This document shows, one piece after another, positions 1-7,877 of a stretch of 64,000 bases of DNA. The position numbers and the translations under genes are program-made. The DNA comes from Marinitoga aeolica (GTDB lineage Bacteria; Thermotogota; Thermotogae; Petrotogales; Petrotogaceae): contig NZ_CP069362.1 in NCBI RefSeq assembly GCF_029910535.1, positions 1,116,001 to 1,180,000 of the forward strand, given 5' to 3'. The notes under the pieces were generated by a model. The model saw nothing but the letters and a program-made list of their open reading frames with translations, made no database searches and was not told the DNA's origin. The first letter of the stretch is position 1, and each line of letters opens with the position of its first letter.

Positions 1-546
1 TCATTTGATTATGGACCTGCACATTTTATTGTTTTAGATGCAGATGTATTATTGATGCAAAAAGATAAAGAAGGTATGGAAAAAGAGACACAATGGTTAA
101 TCAATGATTTAGAAAAGAATAAAGATGCAAAATGGAAATTTGTATTCTTCCATGAACCATTCTGGACGAATTGTACGGAATATGGAGTAGAACCTGTAAG
201 TCCAACAGTTAATTATTGGAAATCAGTATTTGAAAAATATGGTGTAGATATTGTATTTAACAGTCATTTCCATATGTATGAAAGATTTGAAAATAATGGT
301 ATAGACTATATTGTAACTGGTGGTGGAGGCGCACCATTATATACTAAAGTAAAATCATATGAAGATAAATATCCATTTACAATTAAAGATATAGTAGGTC
401 TACATCATTTTGTAGAATTATATGTTACTGAAAATCAAGTAAAGGTTGTTGTAAAAGGTGTTGCACAACAAACTGATAAGAAAAAAGAAGATGGATTTAT
501 CCCTGTTAATGTAATTCTCGATCATTTTGTAATAAATAAATATTAA
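1..546 (+). CDS. Metallophosphoesterase, C-terminal part (purple acid phosphatase-like)
   Basis: The frame is open from the first base of the window, so the 5' end is missing; an internal ATG at 52 is not the real start. The visible 181 residues contain the second half of a calcineurin-like phosphoesterase: a FHEPFW segment, the metal-binding NSHFHMYERF motif and a following TGGGG turn, which are typical of purple acid phosphatase-like and alkaline phosphatase D-like enzymes. The protein probably hydrolyses phosphate esters with two metals, and the substrate is not readable from the sequence. A signal peptide cannot be judged because the N-terminus is outside the window. A strong hairpin terminator follows directly after the stop codon. 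Confidence 0.75.
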   Translation, partial: SFDYGPAHFIVLDADVLLMQKDKEGMEKETQWLINDLEKNKDAKWKFVFFHEPFWTNCTEYGVEPVSPTVNYWKSVFEKYGVDIVFNSHFHMYERFENNGIDYIVTGGGGAPLYTKVKSYEDKYPFTIKDIVGLHHFVELYVTENQVKVVVKGVAQQTDKKKEDGFIPVNVILDHFVINKY

Positions 547-549
547 AAA

Positions 550-580
550 AATATCCCTGGCTAAACCAGGGATATTTTAA
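550..580 (+). terminator. Rho-independent terminator after the phosphoesterase gene
   Basis: An 11-bp perfect stem (550-560 with 566-576, loop CTAAA) is followed by TTAAT. It starts a few bases after the stop codon at 546. Confidence 0.8.
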
Positions 581-636
581 TTTGTAGACAAAAAGCATTT
601 AATGCTGCGTTGTGCACATTAAAAGTGAAATAAAAA
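574..636. repeat. Short intergenic repeat, copy A
   Basis: The 20-mer ATTTTAATTTGTAGACAAAA at 574-593 matches 19 of 20 bases at 45542-45561. In both places it abuts the 3' arm of a terminator. A second shared block reads ACATTAAAAGTGAAATAA here, and a similar ACATT...TTAAAGTGAAAT lies at about 45721-45741. The two copies therefore share ends but differ in the middle, 62 bp here against about 200 bp there. Their nature (miniature element or conserved 3' region) is an inference. Confidence 0.45.
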
Positions 637-661
637 ATTCCCGACAAAGCCGGGAATTTTT
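632..661 (-). terminator. Terminator of the metK-rpsT unit
   Basis: TTCCCG (638-643) pairs with CGGGAA (651-656), extended by A/T pairs on both sides. On the minus strand the stem runs into a T-rich tail immediately downstream of rpsT. The A/T flanks make it usable in both directions. Confidence 0.75.
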
Positions 662-663
662 TA

Positions 664-942
664 TTAGGCATCTTCTCCTAAATATTCTTTAACTTTAACA
701 TGTAATCTTGATTTTTTTCTTGATGCATTATTTCTATGAATAACACCTTTTTTAGCAGCTTTATCAATTACAGAAAATGCTGAATTTAATAAACCCATAA
801 CTTCTTCTTTTTCTTTTTTTGCTTCAATAGCAGCTAATACTTTTTTGATTGAATTTTTAACTCTTGTCTTATAAGCTTTGTTTCTTAATCTTCTTTTTGC
901 TGTTTGTCTTACTCTTTTTTTAGCTGATTTAACGTTTGGCAC
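664..942 (-). CDS. rpsT: 30S ribosomal protein S20
   Basis: The 92-residue product has the S20 pattern: a very basic N-terminus ([12 protein letters not shown]), long amphipathic helices, and a conserved [10 protein letters not shown] segment near residues 71-80. S20 binds 16S rRNA early in assembly of the small subunit. The start is a GTG at 942 preceded by AAAGGAGG with normal spacing. It lies 31 bases after metK with no promoter or terminator in between, so it is probably co-transcribed with metK. A terminator hairpin follows the stop codon. Confidence 0.96.
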   Translation of the reverse strand: MPNVKSAKKRVRQTAKRRLRNKAYKTRVKNSIKKVLAAIEAKKEKEEVMGLLNSAFSVIDKAAKKGVIHRNNASRKKSRLHVKVKEYLGEDA

Positions 943-973
943 TTTGATATTCCTCCTTTATATTATTATTTTA

Positions 974-2170
974 TTATAGTCCAAAAGCTGCTCTTAAATC
1001 GTTAACTCTATCAGTTCTTTCCCATGGGAATTCAACATCTGTTCTTCCAAAATGACCATAAGCAGCAGTTTTTTTGTAAATTGGTTTCAATAAGTCTAAA
1101 TTTTTAATGATTGCACCAGGTCTGAAATCGAACATTTCAGTTACTACATTGTATAATTTTTCTTCGTCTACTTTTGCAGTGCCTTTTGTGTCTATTAAAA
1201 TAGAAACTGGTTTTGCAACACCTATAGCATAACCTAATTGAATTAAAACTTCATCAGCTAAGCCAGCTGCAACGATATTTTTTGCAACATAACGTGCCAT
1301 ATAGTGAGCTGATCTGTCTACTTTTGTAGGGTCTTTTCCAGAGAAAGCTCCTCCTCCGTGTGGTACCCAACCGCCATATGTATCAACAATAATTTTTCTT
1401 CCTGTTAATCCTGTATCGGCATGTGGACCACCTAATACAAATCTTCCTGTTGGATTAACTAAAATTCTTGTATTGTTTGTTAAGAATTTTTCAGGAATAA
1501 TTGGTTTTATTACATGCTCGATTAAAGCTTCTCTAATTTCTTCAATAGTTACATCTGGTTCATGCTGTGTAGATATTAAAACTGTTTCTACTTCAACAGG
1601 TTTTCCGTTTTCATCATATTCAACAGTAACCTGTGTTTTTCCGTCTGGTCTTAAGAATTTTAATGTTCCATTTTTTCTAACTTCAGCAAGTCTATATGCT
1701 AATTTATGAGCTAAAACAATTGGTAAAGGCATCATTTCTGGAGTTTCGTTTGTAGCATAACCGAACATAATACCCTGGTCACCAGCACCTAATTTTTCAT
1801 ATGGATCTTCTTCTTTTATTTCTCCAGTTTTAGCTTCTAATGCTTTATCTACTCCCATAGCTATATCTGGTGATTGTTCGTCTATAGAAACCAATACTGC
1901 TGAAGTTTCACCATCAAAACCAAACTTTGCTCTTGTATATCCAATGTCCAATATTGTTTGTCTTACGATTTTTGGAATATCAACATATGCTTTTGTTGAT
2001 ATTTCACCAGCAACCATTGCTACTCCTGTAGTTACAAGCGTTTCAACTGCAACTCTTGAAAAAGGATCTTTTTCTAATAACGCATCTAATATAGCATCTG
2101 ATATTTGATCAGCAACTTTATCTGGATGACCTTCTGTAACACTTTCGCTTGTAAAAAGTCTTCTTTTCAA
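974..2170 (-). CDS. metK: S-adenosylmethionine synthase
   Basis: Makes S-adenosylmethionine from methionine and ATP. At 398 residues it is full length for the bacterial family. Family signatures are present: [13 protein letters not shown] near the N-terminus (ATP-binding histidine and metal ligand), [12 protein letters not shown] around residue 130, and [19 protein letters not shown] around residues 270-290. The start ATG at 2170 has a GGAGGAAG-type ribosome binding site. An extended -10 promoter lies upstream at 2224-2232. No SAM riboswitch is apparent in the short leader. rpsT follows on the same transcript. Confidence 0.97.
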   Translation of the reverse strand: MKRRLFTSESVTEGHPDKVADQISDAILDALLEKDPFSRVAVETLVTTGVAMVAGEISTKAYVDIPKIVRQTILDIGYTRAKFGFDGETSAVLVSIDEQSPDIAMGVDKALEAKTGEIKEEDPYEKLGAGDQGIMFGYATNETPEMMPLPIVLAHKLAYRLAEVRKNGTLKFLRPDGKTQVTVEYDENGKPVEVETVLISTQHEPDVTIEEIREALIEHVIKPIIPEKFLTNNTRILVNPTGRFVLGGPHADTGLTGRKIIVDTYGGWVPHGGGAFSGKDPTKVDRSAHYMARYVAKNIVAAGLADEVLIQLGYAIGVAKPVSILIDTKGTAKVDEEKLYNVVTEMFDFRPGAIIKNLDLLKPIYKKTAAYGHFGRTDVEFPWERTDRVNDLRAAFGL

Positions 2171-2223
2171 TTTTCTTCCTCCTTTTTAATTTATTTAATA
2201 TTATAATCGATATCCAAAGTATT

Positions 2224-2232
2224 ATTATACCA
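2224..2232 (-). promoter_or_regulatory. Extended -10 promoter for metK
   Basis: On the minus strand the sequence is TGGTATAAT, a perfect -10 with the TGN extension, about 55 bases before the metK start. No good -35 hexamer is found at 16-18 bases, which fits an extended -10 promoter. Confidence 0.65.
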
Positions 2233-2294
2233 GAAATATACCTCAATACACTTATAAAAAATTAATTTTAAAATAAAATCTATTGTATTTTAAG

Positions 2295-3287
2295 TTACAT
2301 TTCTTTTACCAGTACTAACTTATAAACTTTTACAGTTCCCCATATATCTTCTAAAATTAATTCAGCAGGGTTCCTATCTTTCAATGTAAATGCAATTTCA
2401 TTCCATCTATTGACTTTTATTGGAGTTATAAATGAAGAAGAATATAATTTAATCCAATATGTAAATATGTTTGATCCATTTCCGTATATTGTATTTGGTG
2501 AGTACATTTCATCTGTTCTAATTGCATCAAATTCTATTTCATATACTAATTCATCATTTATACGTAAAGAAATTTTTCTTGGCACAATTTTGGTATTATT
2601 GCCAATTCTTTCATCGGCTTTTACTGCTAATTTAGGTAAAGATGCAAAGGGAATTTCCGTAACTTGATCTTCTAAAAGTTTAAATGTTCTATTGTTTGAT
2701 CTTATTTCCAGTGCTTCCAATTTTCTTGGTCTCATTTCAACATAATCAACAAATTCAAGAGCATCTCTAACAATTTCAACTTTTTCATTTCCGGATTTTT
2801 TAATTTCCCTAACTTCAAAATGGACATGAGGTACTTCAGCTTCTCCAGATTTACCAGAATATGCAATAATTTCTCCTTTTGATACTCTTATTTCATCTTC
2901 TGGAAATTTTATTTCTGCAAAGGTATTTCCTACTTCACTGATAACAGAATTTGCGATTTCTTCAACTAAACCTTTAAAAGAGCTTAAATGTGCATATACA
3001 GTTATCAAGTCATAATCAGGATGATATAAAAATACAGTATTACCGTATACTTTATGATTTATCCATATTTTATACACATAACCATCTGCTGCAGCATTTA
3101 CTGGATAACCTATTCTGGAAAATGATGAAAAATCTATTCCTAAATGAAAATGAGGTTTGTCTCCTGTATCTCTATATTCACCAAATGAAGAGGTGAGATA
3201 AGAATCTTTAACAGGCGGCAAAAATCTTTGTGAGAAAGCAAAAACGATACTTAAAAGAACTAATGAGATAATAATTAGTTTTTTCAT
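2295..3287 (-). CDS. Secreted M23-family (LytM-type) peptidase
   Basis: A typical signal peptide (residues 1-20, lysine pair, hydrophobic core, AFSQ) precedes an M23/LytM zinc endopeptidase domain at about 25-165. The zinc ligands can be read: H48-x3-D52 in HLGID and the HVHFE motif near residue 157. The enzyme probably cuts peptide cross-links in peptidoglycan in the periplasm. Residues from about 170 to 330 form a beta-rich C-terminal region that I cannot assign. The start ATG at 3287 has TAGGAGG upstream. A weak promoter (3314-3322) separates it from hfq. Confidence 0.88.
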   Translation of the reverse strand: MKKLIIISLVLLSIVFAFSQRFLPPVKDSYLTSSFGEYRDTGDKPHFHLGIDFSSFSRIGYPVNAAADGYVYKIWINHKVYGNTVFLYHPDYDLITVYAHLSSFKGLVEEIANSVISEVGNTFAEIKFPEDEIRVSKGEIIAYSGKSGEAEVPHVHFEVREIKKSGNEKVEIVRDALEFVDYVEMRPRKLEALEIRSNNRTFKLLEDQVTEIPFASLPKLAVKADERIGNNTKIVPRKISLRINDELVYEIEFDAIRTDEMYSPNTIYGNGSNIFTYWIKLYSSSFITPIKVNRWNEIAFTLKDRNPAELILEDIWGTVKVYKLVLVKEM

Positions 3288-3313
3288 GACATACCTCCTA
3301 CAGAAAATTTGAA

Positions 3314-3322
3314 TTTATAACA
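3314..3322 (-). promoter_or_regulatory. Possible extended -10 promoter for the M23 peptidase gene
   Basis: The minus strand reads TGTTATAAA 27 bases upstream of the start codon. It lies just after the hairpin that ends the hfq unit. Confidence 0.4.
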
Positions 3323-3328
3323 CAATAA

Positions 3329-3350
3329 CCAGAAGATTGTGATCTTCTGG
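3329..3350 (-). terminator. Hairpin downstream of hfq
   Basis: A perfect 9-bp stem CCAGAAGAT/ATCTTCTGG with a TGTG loop. The trailing minus-strand sequence (TTATTGTG) is only moderately T-rich, so it may be a weak terminator or attenuator. Confidence 0.55.
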
Positions 3351-3415
3351 ATTTAAAAACATATAGCAATAATTTTTGATAGTGAAATATAATAATTAAA
3401 AAAATTGAACATCTG

Positions 3416-3664
3416 TTAGTTTTGATTGCCTCCTGTATTCTCCTGTTGGAATAATCTAACATATTTCATTGGAACAATCATCTTTATTGCATGTTTGTAA
3501 ACGAGAGATTGTTGTCCCTTTTTCTCCAATAAGATAGTAAAATTATCAAAGGATTTAATAAATCCTGTAGTTTGAAAACCACCTTCAAAATAGATTTTGC
3601 ATTCGATTTTATTTGTTCTTAACAAATTCAAAAACCTTTCCTGTAAATTAAACTTTTCTGCCAT
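3416..3664 (-). CDS. hfq: RNA chaperone Hfq
   Basis: The 82-residue Sm-like protein forms hexamers that bind small RNAs and mRNAs. The start is set at the ATG at 3664 (MAEKFNLQERFLN), which has AAGGGGGAG upstream; an in-frame extension to 3715 lacks a ribosome binding site and does not resemble Hfq. The Sm1 region with FxxGFxTTGFIKSFDNF and the Sm2 motif YKHAI are intact, and the RNA-binding KHAI is followed by KMIVP rather than the common STIVP. The gene follows miaA by 43 bases, the same order as in many bacteria. Confidence 0.95.
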   Translation of the reverse strand: MAEKFNLQERFLNLLRTNKIECKIYFEGGFQTTGFIKSFDNFTILLEKKGQQSLVYKHAIKMIVPMKYVRLFQQENTGGNQN

Positions 3665-3707
3665 TCCAACTCCCCCTTTAAAATACTTTAAATTAAAACA
3701 GTAATAT

Positions 3708-4613
3708 TCATTCAATATTTGAAAATATTAGATTTTTAATTTTTTCAACTGGATTTTTTTCGTTTGATAAATTTATCCAGGTTACATTATCATATCCTCT
3801 AAAATAAATTATTTGTCTTCTTGCATATCGTCTTGTATTCCTTTTTATGTAATGAACCATTTTATCATAATCATATTTTTCTTCAATATATTCTAATACT
3901 TCTTTATATCCAATAGTATTCAAAGAATTTAAGTTTTTGTTATATCCCATTTTCAGTAAATTTTTTACTTCATCTATTAATCCTTCTTTTAGCATTTTTT
4001 CAACTCTTAAATTAATTCTTTCATGAAGTTCTTTCCTATCTCTGTCCAATATAATAATGTTAAATTCATAGGGGGATTGAATTTTGTGATTTTTTATTAA
4101 TTCAGACATTTTTTTCCCAGAAATAATATATATTTCTAATGCTCTAATACTTCTTTTTAAATCATTTTGATGTATTCTTAAATAACTTTCTGGATCAACA
4201 TCTTTTAAAATTTCTCTTATTATACCAGGTTGAGAATTTTCTAATTTTCTCAGATAACTTCTTAATGTTAATGAGCTTGGAGATTCAAAAAATCCTTTAT
4301 AAATAGCATCAAAATATAAACCAGTTCCACCAGAAATAACAGGTATTTTTCCCCTATTTAATATATCTTCTATAACTTTTAATGCATCCATTCTATACAT
4401 ATATGCATTATAATATTGATCTGGTTCAACAAAATCAATTAAATGATGTTTTATTTTCTTTTGTTCTTCTTCTGTAGGTTTTGCAGTTCCTATATTCATA
4501 TATTTATATATCTGTCTGGAATCACAAGAAACAACTTCAAAGTTATTTCCAAGTTCAGTAAGTAAACCTGTTTTACCGACAGCAGTTGGACCTAATATAA
4601 CAGGTATTTTCAT
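3708..4613 (-). CDS. miaA: tRNA dimethylallyltransferase
   Basis: Transfers a dimethylallyl group to N6 of A37 in tRNAs that read codons beginning with U. The 301-residue length is usual. The P-loop GPTAVGKT lies at residues 8-15, the DSRQIYKYMNIGTAKP segment that binds substrate follows, and SGGTGLYF lies near residue 95. The start ATG overlaps the stop of the upstream methyltransferase gene by four bases (ATGA), and hfq is downstream, so the three are probably translated from one message. Confidence 0.96.
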   Translation of the reverse strand: MKIPVILGPTAVGKTGLLTELGNNFEVVSCDSRQIYKYMNIGTAKPTEEEQKKIKHHLIDFVEPDQYYNAYMYRMDALKVIEDILNRGKIPVISGGTGLYFDAIYKGFFESPSSLTLRSYLRKLENSQPGIIREILKDVDPESYLRIHQNDLKRSIRALEIYIISGKKMSELIKNHKIQSPYEFNIIILDRDRKELHERINLRVEKMLKEGLIDEVKNLLKMGYNKNLNSLNTIGYKEVLEYIEEKYDYDKMVHYIKRNTRRYARRQIIYFRGYDNVTWINLSNEKNPVEKIKNLIFSNIE

Positions 4614-5371
4614 TTTAAATAAATCACCCCATAAAATACACCAGAATTTTTACTTCCGTCTATTTTATCAAATTTATATTTATCCCATATAGAATCTTTT
4701 ACATGTGCTTTAATGATTACTTTATTTTTTGCCACTCTTTTCATTTCTTCAATATCAGAAGGTTCAAGTTCATCATATACAGCAAACCGCCTTAAAGGAT
4801 TTAAGGCAGATGATTCAAATACCGGATTTTCAAACATTGGATCACAATATATAATATCATAGCTATTATCTTTTTGTTTTCTAATAAAACGTTTATAATT
4901 ATCGTTTATTATTTCTATTTTTTTAGATGCTTCTTTTAACCATTTTATCTTATAAGGATAATATTTAATGCTTTCTTTTACAACAAAATATATAGGGAAA
5001 GATCCTTCTAAACCTATTAATTTTCCATTATCTAATTGTGAAGCAATTAGCAAAGCTTCACTTCCAAGACCAAAAGTTAAATCTAAAACTGTTTCATTTC
5101 CATTTAATGCCAAATTGTTTAATAAATAATCTTTTTTATCCGATACGTAATTTTTCATTCTTATTTTCACTATAGAAGGATGAAAGAAAAATTCAAAGTC
5201 GTCTTTTTTTACTTTAACAGTAAGATTTTTTTCTACAACAAAATAAATGTTGTTTGTTTTTAAATGTCTTCTATTTTTGTATATTAAACCATATTGTTCA
5301 GCGAGTTGTTTGGCTCGCTGAAGTTGTTCCTTCGATGGTTTGTGGGACGTAGTTATAATTAATTTTTCCAT
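4610..5371 (-). CDS. RsmJ-like class I SAM-dependent methyltransferase
   Basis: 253 residues with a Rossmann methyltransferase core: a VLDLTFGLGSEALLIAS glycine motif near 95-110 and a YCDPMFE motif near 180, which resembles the DPMFP motif of RsmJ (the 16S rRNA G1516 methyltransferase family). The N-terminal ITTSHKPS block is also conserved in this family, which supports the start at 5371 (AAAGGTG upstream). The exact RNA target is inferred. It overlaps the preceding DivIC-like gene by 74 bases and miaA by four. Confidence 0.65.
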   Translation of the reverse strand: MEKLIITTSHKPSKEQLQRAKQLAEQYGLIYKNRRHLKTNNIYFVVEKNLTVKVKKDDFEFFFHPSIVKIRMKNYVSDKKDYLLNNLALNGNETVLDLTFGLGSEALLIASQLDNGKLIGLEGSFPIYFVVKESIKYYPYKIKWLKEASKKIEIINDNYKRFIRKQKDNSYDIIYCDPMFENPVFESSALNPLRRFAVYDELEPSDIEEMKRVAKNKVIIKAHVKDSIWDKYKFDKIDGSKNSGVFYGVIYLK

Positions 5372-5642
5372 TTTTTATTGTCACACCTTTCTCTTCCAAT
5401 AATTTTTTTATCATATCTCTTTCTTTTTCTATAGCATTAAGTTTCCTTTTTAATGATTCAAATTCACTTTGCGTTTTTTTATATTCATTACTTAGTTCAG
5501 CATATATAAATAGCATACGAACCATTTGTATGCCAAAATATAGTATTACAAAGATTATAGCAAAATAAAGAATCAATTTAAAAATATTAATTTTTTTTTC
5601 TTTTTTCTTTTTTTTGCCAACGATAATTTTTTTTCTTTCCAT
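5298..5642 (-). CDS. DivIC/FtsL-like small membrane protein
   Basis: 114 residues: a lysine-rich cytoplasmic start (KKKKKEKK), one membrane helix at about 24-45, and a coiled coil at about 50-90. This is the architecture of septum-formation initiators such as DivIC and FtsL. There is no strong sequence signature, so the division role is inferred. The start lies three bases after the MalG-like stop, with AAAGGA upstream, which suggests translational coupling. The last 24 codons overlap the methyltransferase start in another frame. Confidence 0.55.
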   Translation of the reverse strand: MERKKIIVGKKKKKEKKINIFKLILYFAIIFVILYFGIQMVRMLFIYAELSNEYKKTQSEFESLKRKLNAIEKERDMIKKLLEEKGVTIKNGKINYNYVPQTIEGTTSASQTTR

Positions 5643-5645
5643 TTT

Positions 5646-6353
5646 TTATCCTTTCAATCCTGAACGTGCAATTCCTGCTACAAAATATTTTTGCATGAAT
5701 ATGAATAACAGAATTATAGGAATTACAGAAAATGTAGAAGCAGCCATTAAAAGATTATATAAAGTTCCTGATTCTGTTGTAAATGTTTGCAAACCAACCG
5801 CTAATGTTCTCATTTCTGGAGATTTGGTTACAATCAAAACCCACAAGAAAGCATTCCAGCTGCCAACAAATTTAAGCAAAGCACCGGTTATTAAAGCAGG
5901 TTTACTTAGTGGAACCATAACAGTCCATAAAAATCTCCAGCTACTGCTACCATCGATTTTAGCAGCATCCCATAAGTCATTAGGTATAGTTAAAAATTGC
6001 TGTCTTAAAAGGAATATTGCAAATACACTAACTATCCATGGAATAATTAATGCATAATATGTATCAAGCCATCTAAATTTACTGATTGTTATGAAGTTTG
6101 GAACAAGCATTACTTCTCCAGGAACCATCATTGTAGCTAAAAATAGTGTGAATAAAATATTTTTGCCCCAGAATTCAAGTTTTGCAAAAGCAAAAGCTGC
6201 CATTGCAGAAATAATGATTTCAAAAATTGTTGTTGATGTTGCCATAAATACTGTGTTTATATAATATTTTGAAAATGGAGCAGCGTTCCATGCATCGACA
6301 TAATTCTGGAAAACATTTGCAAATATTTGAGAAGGTGTAAATTGTGCCTTCAT
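5646..6353 (-). CDS. MalG-type sugar ABC permease, C-terminal part after an in-frame TAG
   Basis: 235 residues forming the conserved part of a carbohydrate ABC permease: five hydrophobic helices and the EAA loop (DAAKIDGSSSWRFLWTVMVPL) that contacts the ATPase. The N-terminal helix of such permeases is missing and is encoded just upstream at 6375-7865 in the same frame. The two pieces are separated by TAG and seven sense codons. The nominal ATG at 6353 has no ribosome binding site. It is therefore either read through, translated inefficiently by itself, or the 3' half of a recently broken gene. Confidence 0.8.
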   Translation of the reverse strand: MKAQFTPSQIFANVFQNYVDAWNAAPFSKYYINTVFMATSTTIFEIIISAMAAFAFAKLEFWGKNILFTLFLATMMVPGEVMLVPNFITISKFRWLDTYYALIIPWIVSVFAIFLLRQQFLTIPNDLWDAAKIDGSSSWRFLWTVMVPLSKPALITGALLKFVGSWNAFLWVLIVTKSPEMRTLAVGLQTFTTESGTLYNLLMAASTFSVIPIILLFIFMQKYFVAGIARSGLKG

Positions 6354-6374
6354 AGTTGGTTGTTCATCGAGAAA

Positions 6375-7865
6375 CTATAATGCATAGATGTCTTTAAAAT
6401 AAATCTCGATATTTGAATAATTTCTATAATATACTTTATCAACAATATCAGGTTTTTCTAACAAATCTACTTTTGATATAGCATCAGAATATACTTTATT
6501 GAAATTTTCAAGCACTCTATTATATACATTTCTTAAAATAGATAAATCTAAAAGTTTCCTTTTATCAAGATTTTTTTCTTTTATAAAATCAATATCAAAG
6601 CTGTTTAGATAAGTATCAATATTTTCCAGATTAACATTTTTAATTTTTGATAAGCTTCTTATAATAATCAACGTTCTTGACAAGTCTTCAGAAGATATTT
6701 TTAATTCCTGTAGAACTTTATCATTAAAATCATGTTCTATGTTTAAAACGAAATTATCTTTAATCTTTAATATATCGAGTTTTTGATTAATGTCTTTTTT
6801 AAACTCCTCTGGAATATCAGATGAATTTAGAGCCTTTAAAAAGTTATTTTTCATGGTTTCTTTTGTTGGGACATTAAATTTTATTAATAATTTATCTGTG
6901 GAATATTTTTGTATATCATTAAATTTCTTTTCAAAAAAAGATTTGAATTTTAAAGAATTTTTGTTGTGTATAATGGCATTATAAATATTTTTCTCAAGTA
7001 ATCTATTAACATTTCTTAAGTACATATCGGTATATGAAATAAATTTAATTGTATTTAACTTTTCTATTATATCATTAATTTCATCATTTGATATTATACC
7101 AGTTCCTTTAGAATAATTTGAGATTAATACTGAAATATTGGTTAAATCAGTTTTTAGATTTTCAAGATAATTTTTAAGTTCTTCTTTTTTTTCTTCTTTT
7201 TCTTTTTTTATAATAGAATTATCTGTATTTTTAATTCTGAGATAAGGTAATCTATTTAAAGAAATTTTTAGAAATTTATCAATATAATTTATGGATTTTT
7301 TTACTTCTTTATTAAGAGATTTAAGTATTTGTGCCTTTTTAAATAAACCATTTGAAGATGAATATAGACTAAAATAGAAATTTTCAAAGCTTTCAGGATT
7401 GTTTTCAAGAGAATTAATTTTATTTGATAGTTCTGGTATTAAGGGAAAATTTGCATTATATGCTTTTATATCATTGATTAAATTAGCTAAATTAGTATTA
7501 TTTGCATAATTTAAAGCAGGAAATTTTAATGTTATTAAACCCCGTCTTACAGCATCATCTTCGACAGTTAAAACTTTTTTATATGGGTTATAAACACTCT
7601 CACTTTGAGAAGCTCTAAATTCTGCTAAACTAAGACTTCCCTGATTTCCCAACGAAGTAGAAGGTGAATTTTTAATATTTACAGATATTTCAGATTTGAA
7701 ATTTTTTGATGTCCATTTTGGTGGCCATTGAGAGATTTCACTTCCTGTTTTAAATGAAGTTACAACCATCCATGCAAAAGGCATAGCCATTACTATAGCC
7801 CCACCAATAACTAATAAATAAACTATTAAAGTTCCCATTGTATTCATAAATTTTGTCCAGGACAT
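6375..7865 (-). CDS. MalG-type permease, N-terminal helix and giant loop, ending at in-frame TAG
   Basis: 496 residues. Residues about 10-34 are the first membrane helix of a MalG-type permease, followed by the WMVVTSFKTGSEIS segment. About 440 lysine- and asparagine-rich, mainly helical residues follow; they sit where ordinary permeases have a short external loop between helices 1 and 2. From memory, Thermotoga MalG proteins also have a long insertion here. The frame ends with TAG at 6375-6377 and continues without a shift into the permease core at 6353. The MalF-like partner lies 12 bases upstream. ATPase and binding-protein genes are not in the window. Confidence 0.75.
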   Translation of the reverse strand: MSWTKFMNTMGTLIVYLLVIGGAIVMAMPFAWMVVTSFKTGSEISQWPPKWTSKNFKSEISVNIKNSPSTSLGNQGSLSLAEFRASQSESVYNPYKKVLTVEDDAVRRGLITLKFPALNYANNTNLANLINDIKAYNANFPLIPELSNKINSLENNPESFENFYFSLYSSSNGLFKKAQILKSLNKEVKKSINYIDKFLKISLNRLPYLRIKNTDNSIIKKEKEEKKEELKNYLENLKTDLTNISVLISNYSKGTGIISNDEINDIIEKLNTIKFISYTDMYLRNVNRLLEKNIYNAIIHNKNSLKFKSFFEKKFNDIQKYSTDKLLIKFNVPTKETMKNNFLKALNSSDIPEEFKKDINQKLDILKIKDNFVLNIEHDFNDKVLQELKISSEDLSRTLIIIRSLSKIKNVNLENIDTYLNSFDIDFIKEKNLDKRKLLDLSILRNVYNRVLENFNKVYSDAISKVDLLEKPDIVDKVYYRNYSNIEIYFKDIYAL

Positions 7866-7877
7866 TATAAGACCCCC

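Noticed and set aside
1473-1709. Antisense frames over metK and many other genes
   Set aside because: They lie opposite well-conserved coding sequence and lack ribosome binding sites or known motifs.
2171-2294. SAM riboswitch before metK
   Set aside because: The leader is too short and AT-rich, with none of the conserved SAM-riboswitch blocks or a terminator hairpin.
3665-3715. Longer Hfq start
   Set aside because: The added 17 residues do not resemble Hfq and include the ribosome binding site for the internal ATG.
6375-6377. TAG as pyrrolysine or general sense codon
   Set aside because: No pyrrolysine genes are seen, and other genes here end in TAG at normal positions.
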